A stretch of 64,000 nt of DNA from Levilactobacillus zymae (GCF_032190635.1 NZ_JAVLAS010000001.1:806001-870000), one strand, 5' to 3'; numbered from the stretch's first letter, positions 38,649 to 50,382 are shown. Notes: generated by a model from the letters alone, not told the origin. Numbers and translations are program-made.

Positions 38649-39938
38649 ATGAAAAAAATGATAATTCATGGCGGCCAACGCCTAACCGGAGAGGTTACCA
38701 TTGGTGGCGCCAAAAACAGCACAGTCGCACTCATCCCGGCCGCAATTTTAGCGGACACGCCGGTTCGTTTTGATATGGTTCCGGATATTCTGGATGTGCA
38801 CAACTTGATGCTGATTTTAAAATCCATGAACGTCCACTCGACGTTTGAAGACGGGGTCCTGACTATTGACCCGACGGAAATCGTGGAGGCCCCATTACCA
38901 AGTAAAGCAATTAAGAGTTTACGTGCATCGTATTATTTCATGGGCTCATTACTGGGCCGGTTCCAACGGGCGACGTTGAGCTTTCCCGGTGGCGACAACA
39001 TCGGGCCGCGGCCCATCGACCAACACATCAAGGCCTTTAAGGCGTTGGGCGCGGCGGTTAGTGAACGGGACAATACCGTCCACATCACCACCGGCCCCGC
39101 CGGCTTACACGGCGCTCAGATCTTTTTGGACGTGGTATCGGTCGGCGCGACCATTAATTCGATTTTGGCAGCGGTTAAGGCCGAGGGAACCACGGTAATT
39201 GAAAACGCCGCGAAGGAACCCGAGATTATTGATATTGCCACGTTCTTGAACAATATGGGGGCCCACGTGCGGGGCGCCGGTACCGACGTGATTCGCATCG
39301 AAGGGGTTAGCACGTTGCGGGCGATGAACACCCACACAATCATCCCCGATCGGATCGAAGCCGGGACTTATTTGTCCATGGCGGCCGCCGTTGGTGACGG
39401 GGTCGTGGTCAAAAACGTGATTCCGGAACATTTGGAATCCTTTACGGCCAAGATGATCGAAATGGGTGTGAATTTGGAGATCGACGAGGACAGTATTTTT
39501 GTGCCGCATTCGGAGAATTTAAAGCCGATTCAGGTTAAAACCATGCCGTTCCCCGGGTTTGCCACCGATTTACAACAACCCTTAACGCCGCTGTTGATGT
39601 GCGCCAAGGGAAGCAGTGTGGTCATCGATACCATCTATCCTAAGCGCATCAAGCACATCGCCGAATTGCGCAAGATGGGGGCCAACATTCGCTCCGAAAA
39701 CGATATGATTGTGGTTGATCCGTCCACGCACCTAGTGGGCAGCGAGGTCCAAGCCGGCGAAATCCGGGCGGGAGCGTCGCTGGTGATTGCCGGGCTGATG
39801 GCCCAGGGAACCACGGTGATCGATAATGCCGACAACATTCTGCGGGGGTATGACCGCATCGTGCAGAAACTCACGGCGTTGAATGCCGACGTGAGTATTC
39901 AAAGCGCAGCCACTTTAGTCGAAGACGGTCAAGATTAG
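38649..39938 (+). CDS. murA: UDP-N-acetylglucosamine 1-carboxyvinyltransferase, Asp-type active site
   Basis: MurA transfers enolpyruvate to UDP-GlcNAc, the first committed step of peptidoglycan synthesis. It has 429 residues. The loop that normally reads LPGGC.IG.RP reads [11 protein letters not shown] here, so the catalytic and fosfomycin-binding cysteine (Cys115 in Escherichia coli) is Asp116. Such Asp-type enzymes stay active but are insensitive to fosfomycin, as known for mycobacteria. Other family text is intact: [13 protein letters not shown] near 20 and GTDLQ-like FATDLQQPL near 305. It may be the MurA2/MurZ paralogue found next to rpmE2 in lactobacilli. Confidence 0.94.
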   Translation: MKKMIIHGGQRLTGEVTIGGAKNSTVALIPAAILADTPVRFDMVPDILDVHNLMLILKSMNVHSTFEDGVLTIDPTEIVEAPLPSKAIKSLRASYYFMGSLLGRFQRATLSFPGGDNIGPRPIDQHIKAFKALGAAVSERDNTVHITTGPAGLHGAQIFLDVVSVGATINSILAAVKAEGTTVIENAAKEPEIIDIATFLNNMGAHVRGAGTDVIRIEGVSTLRAMNTHTIIPDRIEAGTYLSMAAAVGDGVVVKNVIPEHLESFTAKMIEMGVNLEIDEDSIFVPHSENLKPIQVKTMPFPGFATDLQQPLTPLLMCAKGSSVVIDTIYPKRIKHIAELRKMGANIRSENDMIVVDPSTHLVGSEVQAGEIRAGASLVIAGLMAQGTTVIDNADNILRGYDRIVQKLTALNADVSIQSAATLVEDGQD

Positions 39939-39941
39939 GCA

Positions 39942-39970
39942 TTGCTGAGACTACCGTTTCATGCTATAAT
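39942..39970 (+). promoter_or_regulatory. rpmE2 promoter
   Basis: TTGCTG (39942-39947), a 17-base spacer and perfect TATAAT (39965-39970), with TGC before it. Confidence 0.8.
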
Positions 39971-40040
39971 GTGACGGTTGACGATTAAAATCAATCTCTG
40001 GTCCAGTCAATGGGCTAGGGCAAAAGGAGCGTATTACATT

Positions 40041-40292
40041 ATGAAAAAAGGTATCCATCCAGATTACCGGGAAGTTGTCTTCCAAGACTCTTCAACCGGT
40101 TACAAGTTCTTGTCCGGTTCGACGGCAACGTCTGACGAAACGATTGAATGGGAAGACGGTAACACTTACCCATTGATCCGGGTTGAAATCACTTCCGATT
40201 CTCACCCATTCTACACGGGTAAGCAAAAGTTTACTCAAGCCGATGGTGCGGTCGACCGTTTCAACAAGAAGTACGGTCTTACCAACAACTAA
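40041..40292 (+). CDS. rpmE2: 50S ribosomal protein L31, type B
   Basis: L31 bridges the ribosomal subunits near the central protuberance. The protein has 83 residues. It lacks the CxxC zinc motif of the A-type protein, so it is the zinc-independent form. The N-terminus [16 protein letters not shown] and the [19 protein letters not shown] tail are typical. The start is the ATG at 40041 after AAAGGAGC. A longer frame upstream is rejected. Its presence with a Zur-like operator in the same genome fits zinc-sparing economy, although no Zur box is seen at this gene. Confidence 0.97.
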   Translation: MKKGIHPDYREVVFQDSSTGYKFLSGSTATSDETIEWEDGNTYPLIRVEITSDSHPFYTGKQKFTQADGAVDRFNKKYGLTNN

Positions 40293-40302
40293 AGCAAGTA
40301 TT

Positions 40303-40337
40303 GAAGCCCTCCTGCCACTGGCAGGGGGGCTTTTTTG
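40303..40337 (+). terminator. rpmE2 terminator
   Basis: AAGCCCTCCTGCC pairs with GGCAGGGGGGCTT, followed by a T-run. Confidence 0.9.
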
Positions 40338-40416
40338 TGCCTAAATGGTGAGTCAGACGACCAAGCTTGTGATTTGGCCGGCACCACGCTCCGTGGGGCT
40401 CGTAATTGAATGGCAA

Positions 40417-40441
40417 GGGAACGATTTTTGCGTTTTGCGTC
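40417..40441 (+). promoter_or_regulatory. candidate ECF-type autoregulated promoter
   Basis: GGGAAC (40417-40422) and CGTC (40438-40441) are separated by 15 bases, similar to ECF sigma promoters (GAAAC and CGTC/CGTA boxes) although the spacing is one base short of common values. It precedes the sigma gene by about 85 bases. A sigma-A-like TATACT (40461-40466) also lies there. Confidence 0.4.
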
Positions 40442-40527
40442 CCATGGCCCGCCTTCTTCGTATACTTTGCCCCAAGACCGTTACTTTTGGGCAAACAATT
40501 CGTTGTTTGGGTAGGGAAGGAGGAGCC

Positions 40528-41025
40528 ATGGACTTACGACAATACGAGCAGCTGCTCGACCGGCTAGCAGTCGATTTACGGCAGTATCTTCGCCAACGGG
40601 GCGCGGACCCAGAAATCGCCGCAGACGTGGTTCAGGACGTGTTTGTGAAGGTTCTCGAGGCCGATTTATTCTTACCCGGTGATCAACTACGGCCGTATTT
40701 ATACCGGATGGCCTGGACGACTTACCTGGATGGGTATCGGCGGCGTCGACGCTATCAGGAGTTGGTTAGTCAGTTTTTGGGTCCCGCGATGCCAACCAGT
40801 ACGGTCATTGAAGCGCCGGTAGCGGACCGGTCCGCACTAGTGACCGCCTTACACCGGTTGAAGCCCCGTGATCGAGATTTGTTAGTGGACCGTTACTTAG
40901 CGCAGCACTCAATCAAGCAGTTAGCCGATTTGAACCAGACCACGGTGGCCGCCATCAAGATGCGGTTACACCGTTTGCACCGAAAACTAGAAAAAATGAT
41001 GAGGAGTCAGCAGAATGAAACCTGA
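40528..41025 (+). CDS. ECF-type RNA polymerase sigma factor
   Basis: The 165-residue protein has region 2 (YLRQRGADPEIAADVVQDVFVKVLEADLF, then the -10 binding stretch YLYRMAWTTYLDGYRRRRRY) and region 4 with a helix-turn-helix (IKQLADLNQTTVAAIKMRLHRLHRKL). The start is the ATG at 40528 after AAGGAGGAG. The open frame extends about 60 codons upstream without similarity and is rejected. The anti-sigma gene overlaps its end by 11 bases, so the two are translated together. The target genes are unknown. Envelope stress is a common role and inference here. Confidence 0.88.
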   Translation: MDLRQYEQLLDRLAVDLRQYLRQRGADPEIAADVVQDVFVKVLEADLFLPGDQLRPYLYRMAWTTYLDGYRRRRRYQELVSQFLGPAMPTSTVIEAPVADRSALVTALHRLKPRDRDLLVDRYLAQHSIKQLADLNQTTVAAIKMRLHRLHRKLEKMMRSQQNET

Positions 41026-41977
41026 ATTAGAGTTAACGACTTTGGTCCGCCGGGTTAAGCGAAAACGTTGGATACTGACCGTGTTAGTGGCGTTAGGGGT
41101 GAGTTTGGTAATGTTGGTGGGCGGTTATCAGCTGGTCCAACAGTTGACAAGGCGAGATTCTAATCACCGCAGTGACTATCTGTGGACCATCGCCGAGATT
41201 AAAGCGCCGAATATCTTGGCCAACGACCATTACCTGGTGAACCCGACGGCGTTTGGTGGGCAGGTCCTGAGTCACCGCTATAAACGCATCGCCGGACAAT
41301 CAATCGCCTGGTCTCCGGCGGTTGCGAACTATGCGCTGCGGGGCAGTACCAGTCCGGTGGTCGACCAGACGACGCGAGGACCGCGTGGCGGGCTGTACGA
41401 CGTGGAGACCCAACAGAAAATACCGGAGTTTTTTAATCAACACCTGACCACGAAAGAAAAGCGGACCCAGGCCATCGTGGAAACCCAGGAACTCGCCCAG
41501 GTCGTGCGAACCCGACGGATGGTGGGGGAGGTGGCCCTCACCTTCAAGCGGCCCATGACCTACCGGGAGATTCGCCAACAGCTACCTGCCGGACTGACCG
41601 CCGCCTGGTTCTGGATTGGGTTACCCCAGGGGGCCGTGACGCTGGATAATGACTTTCTGGGCGTCCAATCCCGTGACGCAGCAGATGAGGTGACGGGGCG
41701 GTTGACGGCGCGGCAATACCGCGAGTTTCGGCAGAAGTTGACCACGGCGGCGCACCGCTATCCGCGGGAGTTGACGATTAACGATTTCTCGCTTTTCCGT
41801 TACGGCGGTCAGTACGCTCAGCGCTACCGGTCGTTGGCAACGGCGGAATTTGCCGGCGTAATCGTGACCGGGACCAGTGCGGCGTTTAAAAAGCTAGGGA
41901 CTCCGCGGTGGGTAGCGGCCAGCTCGGCGGGAGTCGTGGTGCCCCAGGCACCGGTCACGCCGACGTTGCCGAAGTAA
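41015..41977 (+). CDS. membrane-bound anti-sigma factor
   Basis: The 320-residue protein has a short basic cytoplasmic part (about 1-17), one transmembrane segment at about 18-42 (RWILTVLVALGVSLVMLVGGYQL, first residues) and a large outer domain. This matches the sigma-factor regulator type (Sigma_reg_N and Sigma_reg_C) that accompanies ECF genes in lactic bacteria. The outer domain presumably senses a cell-envelope signal. The start overlaps the sigma gene. No terminator follows before the pyr promoter 45 bases later. The family call is by topology, position and weak similarity. Confidence 0.78.
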   Translation: MKPELELTTLVRRVKRKRWILTVLVALGVSLVMLVGGYQLVQQLTRRDSNHRSDYLWTIAEIKAPNILANDHYLVNPTAFGGQVLSHRYKRIAGQSIAWSPAVANYALRGSTSPVVDQTTRGPRGGLYDVETQQKIPEFFNQHLTTKEKRTQAIVETQELAQVVRTRRMVGEVALTFKRPMTYREIRQQLPAGLTAAWFWIGLPQGAVTLDNDFLGVQSRDAADEVTGRLTARQYREFRQKLTTAAHRYPRELTINDFSLFRYGGQYAQRYRSLATAEFAGVIVTGTSAAFKKLGTPRWVAASSAGVVVPQAPVTPTLPK

Positions 41978-42020
41978 CGTCAAGCAGCGAGGAAAGCCAG
42001 TTTTTTCTTAGGGACACCTA

Positions 42021-42754
<734 letters not shown>

Positions 42755-42778
42755 AAGTGCATAATTAGCCATTTAATT

Positions 42779-42886
42779 GTTTCCAGAGAGGAACGAAACG
42801 GCCGGGACCTAACTGAACTGGGCCCTTTTTGAAGCAGCCGTCGTCTAGCCTTTCTGTAAGCAATTACAGGAAGGCTAGACTTTTTC
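42779..42886 (+). promoter_or_regulatory. second PyrR attenuator, between pyrR and pyrB
   Basis: The sequence GTTTCCAGAGAGGAAC (42779-42794) keeps the core UCCNGNGAGG of the PyrR site, with flanking bases that pair with each other. A perfect terminator follows: GTCTAGCCTT with AAGGCTAGAC (42843-42880, extended by CTGTA/TACAG), then TTTTTC. It resembles the internal attenuators of the Bacillus pyr operon. Confidence 0.85.
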
Positions 42887-42917
42887 TTTGGATTAAAACG
42901 AAAGGGAGACGGTAATC

Positions 42918-43859
42918 GTGGTACCAGCAAACAACATAGTGAGTGTGGATCAATTCGATAATCAAGCCGTGATGGCGTTGTTACACCAAGCCCAGGCGTT
43001 TCAGGAAGGGGCGACCGTCCGGTTAAACCGACCGACGTTCGCGATGAACCTGTTCTTTGAGAACAGTACCCGGACGCACACCAGTTTCGAGATGGCCGAA
43101 CGGCGCTTGGGACTTCAGGTCCTGGCGTTTGACCCCAAGACCAGCTCGATGACCAAGGGCGAAAGTTTATTGGATACCTTAAAGACCATCCAAGCCATCG
43201 GGGTGGACCTGGCGGTGATGCGGCACCCGCAAAACGCCTATTACCGGCCGCTGGTTCAGGCCGGGCTGGACCTGAGCCTGATCAACGCGGGGGATGGCAG
43301 CGGTCAACACCCGTCCCAGTCGTTATTGGACATGTTGACAATTTATCAGGAGTTCGGCCACTTTACCGGGCTAAAGGTCGCCATCGTCGGCGACATCAGT
43401 CACTCCCGGGTGGCTCGCTCCAACATGGAACTGCTCACCCAACTGGGGGCCACGGTCTACTTCAGTGGGCCCAAGCGCTGGATCACCGACGACTTTACGG
43501 CGTACGGGGAATACCGGTCACTCGACGATTTGGTCGGGGAGATGGATGTTTTGATGTTCTTGCGGGTCCAACACGAACGGTTGACCCAGGACAGCAACGC
43601 CGCCTTTGATACGCAGGCCTACCACCAACGCTACGGCTTGACGCTGACCCGGGCCGCCAAGATGCCGGCGCACGCTATCATCATGCATCCGGCCCCGGTC
43701 AACCGCGGCGTCGAACTTGCCAGCGAATTGGTCGATGCGCCCCAGTCGCGCATCTTTCAACAGATGACCAACGGCGTGTACGTCCGGATGGCCATGATCG
43801 CCCAACTCTTGGCCCACCGTGGCCTACTGACCGTTAATAAATTGGAGGAATCCCGATGA
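42918..43859 (+). CDS. pyrB: aspartate carbamoyltransferase catalytic subunit
   Basis: The enzyme joins carbamoyl phosphate and aspartate, the first committed step of UMP synthesis. It has 313 residues. The carbamoyl-phosphate loop is [11 protein letters not shown] near 50-60 and the aspartate side has [10 protein letters not shown] near 130. The start is the GTG at 42918 after AAAGGGAGA. The 3' end overlaps pyrC by four bases (ATGA). No regulatory subunit gene is present, as usual in Firmicutes. Confidence 0.96.
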   Translation: MVPANNIVSVDQFDNQAVMALLHQAQAFQEGATVRLNRPTFAMNLFFENSTRTHTSFEMAERRLGLQVLAFDPKTSSMTKGESLLDTLKTIQAIGVDLAVMRHPQNAYYRPLVQAGLDLSLINAGDGSGQHPSQSLLDMLTIYQEFGHFTGLKVAIVGDISHSRVARSNMELLTQLGATVYFSGPKRWITDDFTAYGEYRSLDDLVGEMDVLMFLRVQHERLTQDSNAAFDTQAYHQRYGLTLTRAAKMPAHAIIMHPAPVNRGVELASELVDAPQSRIFQQMTNGVYVRMAMIAQLLAHRGLLTVNKLEESR

Positions 43860-45133
43860 CTACCACGTTAATTCGCAACGCCCAAATTCTGCAGCACGAT
43901 CAACTCCGAGTGGCCGACGTGTTGCTTCAGGATGGCCGCATTCACGCCATCGGTTCCCAGCTGACCGGTCCGGCCGACCAGGTTATTGACGCTCACCACC
44001 ACTTCTTGAGTCCCGGGTTAGTCGACGTCCACGTGCATCTGCGCGACCCCGGGTTGACCGCTAAGGAAACCATTGAAACCGGGACTTTGGCCGCGGCGCA
44101 CGGCGGTTTTACCACCATCGGGGCGATGCCCAACGTCGACCCGGTCCCGGATACGCCAGCTAGGGTGGCCGCGATGGTGGCTCGCAACCGCGCCCGCGCG
44201 CACGTCCACGTGGCCCAGTACGCCAGCATCACCACGGGCCGGGCGGGGGACCAACTGGTCGACTTCGTCGGTGTCCGGGATGCGGGGGCCTTCGCCGTCA
44301 GTAACGACGGGTCCGGCGTCCAGACCGCCGAGACCATGTATCAGGCCATGTGTGGGGCCGCGCGGGCGGGCTTACCGTTAGCCGCGCACGTCGAGGACGA
44401 CTCGTTGACCCACCACGGCGTGATGAACGCCGGTCCGGTAGCTGATAAACTGGGCCTGCCGGGAATTCCTAACGTCGCCGAATCCGCACAGTTGGCGCGG
44501 GACTTGATGCTGGCCGAGGCCAGTGGGGTCCACTACCACGTCTGTCACGTATCGACCGCCCAAAGCGTGCGGTTGATTAGAGACGCCAAGCGCGCCGGGA
44601 TTCACGTGACCTGTGAGGTGGCGCCGCACCACCTGTTATTGACCGATGCGGACATCACCCAAGACGATCCCATGTTAAAGATGAACCCACCGTTACGTTC
44701 CCCGCGGGACCGCGCGGCGTTACTAGCGGGCTTGCTGGATGGCACCATCGACATGATTGCCACCGACCACGCGCCGCACACCGCCGAACAAAAGCAGGGG
44801 TCGATGGCTACCGCGGCCTTCGGCATCACCGGGTTAGAGACCGCTTTTGCGCTGCTATACACCCAACTGGTGCAGCCCCGAATCCTGACGCTGGGCCAGT
44901 TGGTGAAGCTGATGAGCACCCGCCCGGCTCAACTGTTTGGCCTGAACGCCGGGGAACTTAAGGTGGGCGCTCCCGCCGACCTGGCGCTGTTTGACCTGAC
45001 GCATCCCTACACGATCGACGCTCAGCAGATGGTCTCCAAGGGTCGGAATTCTCCGTTTATCGGGTGGCGCGTGGTGGGGGCCACGTGCCTGACGGTAGTT
45101 GCCGGTAACGTCGTCTATAGAAAGGAAAATTAG
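43856..45133 (+). CDS. pyrC: dihydroorotase
   Basis: The enzyme cyclises carbamoyl aspartate to dihydroorotate. It has 425 residues, the type I form. Zinc-binding motifs are [10 protein letters not shown] near 58-67 and ATDHAPHT near 302-309, with His residues in AAHVEDD and HVCHVST. The ATG at 43856 follows TGGAGGAA and overlaps the pyrB stop. carA follows the stop by one base. Confidence 0.96.
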   Translation: MTTTLIRNAQILQHDQLRVADVLLQDGRIHAIGSQLTGPADQVIDAHHHFLSPGLVDVHVHLRDPGLTAKETIETGTLAAAHGGFTTIGAMPNVDPVPDTPARVAAMVARNRARAHVHVAQYASITTGRAGDQLVDFVGVRDAGAFAVSNDGSGVQTAETMYQAMCGAARAGLPLAAHVEDDSLTHHGVMNAGPVADKLGLPGIPNVAESAQLARDLMLAEASGVHYHVCHVSTAQSVRLIRDAKRAGIHVTCEVAPHHLLLTDADITQDDPMLKMNPPLRSPRDRAALLAGLLDGTIDMIATDHAPHTAEQKQGSMATAAFGITGLETAFALLYTQLVQPRILTLGQLVKLMSTRPAQLFGLNAGELKVGAPADLALFDLTHPYTIDAQQMVSKGRNSPFIGWRVVGATCLTVVAGNVVYRKEN

Positions 45134-45134
45134 T

Positions 45135-46220
45135 ATGCAGCGATACTTAGTTTTAGCGGACGGGACCGTTTATCCCGGAACCGGGTTTGGCGCGTCCGCC
45201 ACGACCATGGGCGAACTAGTCTTCAACACGGGGATGAGTGGGTACCAGGAATCCATCACCGATCAATCCTATAACGGGGAAATCTTGATGTTTACCTACC
45301 CGTTGATTGGCAACTACGGCATCAACCGGGACGATCACGAGTCGATCCATCCGACCTGTCGGGGCGTGGTGGTACACGAGGTCGCCCGCCGGCCCAGCAA
45401 CTGGCGCTGTGACGAGACGCTGGACGCCTACCTTAAGGCCAACCAGATTCCGGGAATCACCGGGATCGATACCCGCGCCGTCACTAAACATATTCGGACT
45501 AAGGGAGCCATGCGCGCGGCCATCGTCGATACGGTCACGGACGCCGTGCACCAACGGCTTCAGCGACCGCTGGATCAGTCCCACGAGGTGGCCGAGAGCT
45601 CGACGGTCAACGCTTACCCCAACCCGGCGACCGGCCTTAACGTGGTGGTGGTCGACTTCGGGCTGAAGCATTCGATCTTACGGGAGTTGGCCAAGCGTCA
45701 CTGTAACCTGACCATTCTGCCGTACAACACCACGGCCAGCGAAATCATGGCGCTCAATCCCGACGGCGTGATGCTGACCAACGGCCCCGGTGACCCCAAG
45801 GACGTGCCCGGCGCGCTACCGATGATTCGAGAGATTGAACGCCAGGTGCCGTTATTTGGGATTTGCCTGGGGCACCAACTCTTCGCCCTAGCGAACGGGG
45901 CCGATACCTTCAAGATGAAGTTCGGCCACCGCGGGTTCAACCATCCCGTCCGTGACCTGGCGACCGGGAGAATCGACTTTACCTCGCAGAACCACGGCTA
46001 CGCGGTGGCGCGCGAGTCGTTAGCCCAGACGGCGTTGACCGTGACCCATGAGGAGATTAACGATGGCACCGTCGAAGGCTTATGTCATAATCGTTACCCG
46101 GCCTTTTCCGTCCAGTATCACCCGGACGCAGCGCCGGGACCGCACGATGCGGCTCACATTTTTGATGACTTTATCGACTTGATGCACGCCCACCAGACGA
46201 CGAAAAAGGAGCGTAAGTAA
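45135..46220 (+). CDS. carA: carbamoyl-phosphate synthase small (glutaminase) subunit
   Basis: CarA releases ammonia from glutamine for carbamoyl phosphate synthesis on CarB. It has 361 residues. The class I glutaminase triad is visible: Cys in [10 protein letters not shown] near 243, and His-Glu type partners near the C-terminus (YHPDA). The start is the ATG at 45135 after AAAGGAAA. A frame beginning 36 bases earlier overlaps pyrC. The stop codon TAA overlaps the carB ATG by one base, so the two should be coupled. Here carB is broken, which leaves CarA without its partner. Confidence 0.96.
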   Translation: MQRYLVLADGTVYPGTGFGASATTMGELVFNTGMSGYQESITDQSYNGEILMFTYPLIGNYGINRDDHESIHPTCRGVVVHEVARRPSNWRCDETLDAYLKANQIPGITGIDTRAVTKHIRTKGAMRAAIVDTVTDAVHQRLQRPLDQSHEVAESSTVNAYPNPATGLNVVVVDFGLKHSILRELAKRHCNLTILPYNTTASEIMALNPDGVMLTNGPGDPKDVPGALPMIREIERQVPLFGICLGHQLFALANGADTFKMKFGHRGFNHPVRDLATGRIDFTSQNHGYAVARESLAQTALTVTHEEINDGTVEGLCHNRYPAFSVQYHPDAAPGPHDAAHIFDDFIDLMHAHQTTKKERK

Positions 46221-49200
46221 TGCCAAAACGCACGGATATTTATAAAATTATGGTGATTGGGTCCGGGCCGATTATCATCGGTCAGGCCGCGGAGTTTGAT
46301 TATTCCGGCACCTAGGCGTGCCTGGCGCTGAAGGAACTGGGGTACCAGGTGGTCCTGGTCAACTCTAACCCGGCCACGATCATGACCGATAAGGAGATTG
46401 CCGACCAAGTTTACCTGGAGCCCATCACCCTCGAGTTCGTCTCGCAGATTCTGCGCAAGGAACACTCCGACGCCATTCTGCCGACGTTGGGGGGACAACA
46501 GGGCTTAAACATGGCCATGGAACTCTCGAAGTCGGGTATCCTCGATGAATTGAAAATTGAGTTGCTGGGGACCAAACTCAGCGCTATCGACCAGGCCGAG
46601 GACCGTGAACAGTTCAAGGAACTGATGGAAAAGTTGGGCGAACCGGTCCCGGCGTCGAGTAGCGCGACCACGGTGGCCGAAGCACTGGCCTTTGCGCAAC
46701 AGGAAGGGTATCCGGTCATCGTCCGGCCGGCCTTTACCATGGGCGGTACCGGGGGTGGCATCGCCAACAATGCCGCCGAATTACGGGCGATTGCCGAAAA
46801 CGGCTTGGCCCTGTCGCCGGTCACCCAGGTGTTGATCGAGCAGAGCATCGCCGGCTACAAGGAAATCGAATTCGAAGTCATGCGCGACGCCGCGGATAAC
46901 GCGTTGGTGGTCTGTGGCATGGAAAACTTCGACCCCGTGGGGATCCACACCGGCGACTCCATCGTTTACGCTCCGATCCAAACCCTAGCGGACCGCGAAG
47001 TTCAGATGTTACGGGATGCGGCCCTACGCATCATCCGGGCGTTGAAGATCGAGGGGGGCTGTAACGTCCAGCTGGCCCTCGACCCGCAGAGCTTTCAGTA
47101 CTACGTGATCGAGGTCAACCCGCGGGTCAGTCGCTCGTCGGCCTTAGCCTCGAAGGCCACCGGGTACCCGATCGCCAAGATGGCCGCCAAGATTGCGGTG
47201 GGCCTGCACCTCGACGAGATCAAGAACCCGGTCACCGGGACCACCTACGCGCAGTTCGAACCGGCGCTGGACTACGTGGTCTGCAAGATTCCGCGCTGGC
47301 CGTTTGATAAGTTCACCCAGGCTGACCGGCGGCTAGGGACCCAGATGAAGGCGACCGGAGAGGTCATGGCGATTGGCCGAAATATCGAAGAGGCCACGTT
47401 GAAGGCCGTGCGGTCGTTGGAGATCGGCGTGCACCACTTGGCCGAGCCGGCGCTAAGCACGGTCGACCAGGCCACGCTCGAAGATAAGCTGGTCCACGCC
47501 CAAGACGACCGGTTGTTTTACCTGGCCGAAGCCCTGCGCCGCGGCTATTCACTGGACCGCCTGCACGAGCTGACGCAGATCAACGTCTTCTTCCTGGATA
47601 AACTCCTGCACATTATTGAATTGGAACACGCCCTGAGCGCTCACGTGGACGATTTAGCGGTTCTGACCACGGCGAAACGCAACGGGTTTGCCGACGCGAC
47701 GGTGGCCGACCTCTGGCACGAAACCGCTGATCAGGTCCGGAATTTCCGAGCGGCCCATCACCTGACGCCGGTCTACAAGATGGTCGACACCTGTGCCGGG
47801 GAATTTGCCTCCAGCACGCCGTACTTCTACGGCACCTACGAACAGGAAAACGAAAGCACGGTTAGCGACCGGCCGTCCGTTCTGGTCCTGGGGTCCGGTC
47901 CGATTCGCATCGGCCAGGGGGTGGAGTTCGATTACGCCACGGTCCATTCGGTCAAGGCGATCCAAAAGGCCGGCTACGAGGCCATTATCATGAACAGCAA
48001 TCCCGAGACCGTGTCGACCGACTTTTCCGTCTCCGACAAATTGTATTTTGAACCGTTGACGATTGAAGACGTCTTAAACGTGATCGACCTCGAACAACCG
48101 TTGGGGGTCATCGTCCAGTTCGGCGGGCAGACCGCCATCAACTTGGCGGCTTCGCTGGAACGTCACGGCGTCAAGATCTTGGGGACCAGTGTGGCCGACG
48201 TCAACCGGGCCGAAGACCGAGACGCCTTTAACCGGGTGATCGAAGACCTGCGGATTCCCCAACCGGCGGGCGACACGGCGAGTGACGAAGCTACGGCCCT
48301 GGCGATTGCCGACCGTATCGGCTACCCCGTGTTAGTGCGTCCCAGCTACGTGTTAGGGGGCCGAGCCATGGAAATCGTGACGCGGCGTGCCGACCTCGAC
48401 CACTACATGCATAACGCGGTTCAGGTGTCCCACGACCATCCGGTGCTGATCGACCGGTACCTGGTGGGCAAGGAATGCGAAGTGGACGCGATTTGCGACG
48501 GGGAAACGGTGTTGATTCCGGGCATCATGGAACACATCGAACGCGCCGGGGTCCACTCCGGTGACTCGATGGCGGTCTATCCACCACAGTCTCTATCAGC
48601 GGCGGTCCAGGATCAAATCGTGACCTACACGGAACGGTTAGCCAAGGCGTTGAACTGTATCGGCATGATGAACATCCAGTTCGTGGTTCACGCCGAACAG
48701 GTTTACGTGATTGAGGTCAACCCCCGAGCCAGCCGGACGGTGCCGTTTCTAAGCAAGGTCACCGCCATCTCGATGGCCCAGGTTGCGACCAGAGTGATTC
48801 TGGGACAATCGTTGCGCGACCAGGGGTACCACAACGGTCTGGTCCAGCCGGGCGCGTTGGTTCATGTGAAGGCTCCGGTCTTCTCGTTCTCCAAGCTCAA
48901 CCGGGTGGACAGCCTGTTGGGACCGGAAATGAAGTCGACCGGGGAGGTCATGGGCAGCGACCGGACGCTGGCCAAGGCCCTCTACAAGGCCTTCGAGGCG
49001 GCCAAACTCCACGTGCCGAGTCACGGTAACGTCCTGATTACCGTCCGCGATGCCGATAAACCGGAAGCCGTGAAGTTGGCCCGGCGCTTCCATAATCTGG
49101 GGTACCAACTGTTAGCGACGCCGGGGACGGCGGCCTGCCTGACGCAAAATCAGTTGCCGGTCCGGGTGGTCGATAAGATTAAGACCGGCGAACACGACCT

Positions 49201-49396
49201 CTTACAACAAATGGAGGCCGGCCAGATTCAGGTGGTGATCAACACCATCTCGGATGAGAGCCACGCGGCCGACGACGGCGCGGTCATTCGTAACACGTCG
49301 ATCGCCCACGGGGTGCCGCTGTTTACGGCACTGGATACCGTGGCGGCCATTCTGCAGGTACTGGAATCCCGGTCATTTGTGACACAGGCGCTGTAA
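46220..49396 (+). pseudogene. carB: carbamoyl-phosphate synthase large subunit with in-frame amber stop
   Basis: CarB makes carbamoyl phosphate from bicarbonate, ammonia and two ATP. The frame from the ATG at 46220 gives 1058 codons, the normal length, but codon 32 is TAG (46313-46315). The normal text is [19 protein letters not shown], and a C-to-T change in CAG gives the stop. No other lesion was seen: both ATP-grasp halves, the [16 protein letters not shown] repeat and the C-terminal MGS-like domain are intact. A restart at the GTG at 46349 would lack the first 43 residues, including part of the first nucleotide-binding fold. The lesion looks recent, or is a base-call error, or the codon is suppressed. 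Confidence 0.93.
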
Positions 49397-49464
49397 AAGC
49401 GGACCGACGAACACACGGCAACAGCCAACGATGGCACGATAAATGCATATAATAGGAGGAAACG

Positions 49465-50382
49465 ATGGGACGATTAAGTGTGAATTTAGCGGGCGTGACC
49501 CTACAAAACCCGGTGATGCCGGCTAGCGGGACCGCGGCATACGGTCAAGAACTGGCGCAAAAATTGGATTTGAACGCTTTGGGCGGCTTGGTCATCAAGT
49601 CGACCACGGCGGAACCGAAAGTGGGCAATCCGCGACCGACCACGGCGGCCACCACGGCCGGGTGGTTGAACGCCATCGGGTTGAAGAACCCCGGGGTGGC
49701 CAACGTGGTGCACGAAAAGCTGCCCTGGTTAGCGACCCATTACCCCACGTTACCCGTGGTGGGGAGTGTGGCCGGTGCGAGCTTTGAGGAATATGTGAGC
49801 GTGGCGCGCCAACTGGATGCGGTGCCCAATGTGCGGCTGCTGGAGATCAACATTTCCTGCCCAAACGTGGCGCACGGCGGGCTGGCGTTCGGGACGGACC
49901 CGCACACGGTCGAAACGTTGACTCGCGAGATTACGGCGGCGGTGACCAAGCCGGTTTTCATGAAGTTAACGCCCAACGTGACGGATATCGTCCCGATTGC
50001 CTTGGCGGCCGAAGCCGGTGGCGCTGACGGTCTGACCATGATTAACACGTTGACGGGGATGGGGATTGACTTAGCCACGCGCAAGCCCATCCTGGCTAAC
50101 GGGACCGGCGGCTTGTCGGGCAAGGCCATTCACCCGTTGGCTGTGCGGATGATTCATCAGGTTCGTCAGCACACCCGCTTACCCATCATTGGTGTGGGGG
50201 GCGTCTTTACCCCCGAAGACGTGCTGGAATTTTATCTTGCCGGCGCTAATGCGGTGGAAGTCGGGGCGGCAACCTACGGGACACCCACGGCTTGCATCGA
50301 TATCGTGCGCGACCTGCCCGCTACGCTGGATCGCTACGGCATTGCTAGTCTGCAAACGTTAATCGCACAGGTTCAGGGTTAA
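49465..50382 (+). CDS. pyrD: dihydroorotate dehydrogenase, class 1
   Basis: The enzyme oxidises dihydroorotate to orotate with FMN. It has 305 residues. The class 1 active-site base is Cys in INISCPNVAHGG near 130. Other marks are KLTPNVTDI, NTLTGMGIDL and GVGGVFTPEDVLEF. The overall text is the 1B (PyrDB) type, which normally works with the iron-sulfur flavoprotein PyrK, but no pyrK is in this window. The ATG follows AGGAGGAAA. The usual next genes pyrF and pyrE are absent; a sortase gene follows instead. Confidence 0.92.
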   Translation: MGRLSVNLAGVTLQNPVMPASGTAAYGQELAQKLDLNALGGLVIKSTTAEPKVGNPRPTTAATTAGWLNAIGLKNPGVANVVHEKLPWLATHYPTLPVVGSVAGASFEEYVSVARQLDAVPNVRLLEINISCPNVAHGGLAFGTDPHTVETLTREITAAVTKPVFMKLTPNVTDIVPIALAAEAGGADGLTMINTLTGMGIDLATRKPILANGTGGLSGKAIHPLAVRMIHQVRQHTRLPIIGVGGVFTPEDVLEFYLAGANAVEVGAATYGTPTACIDIVRDLPATLDRYGIASLQTLIAQVQG

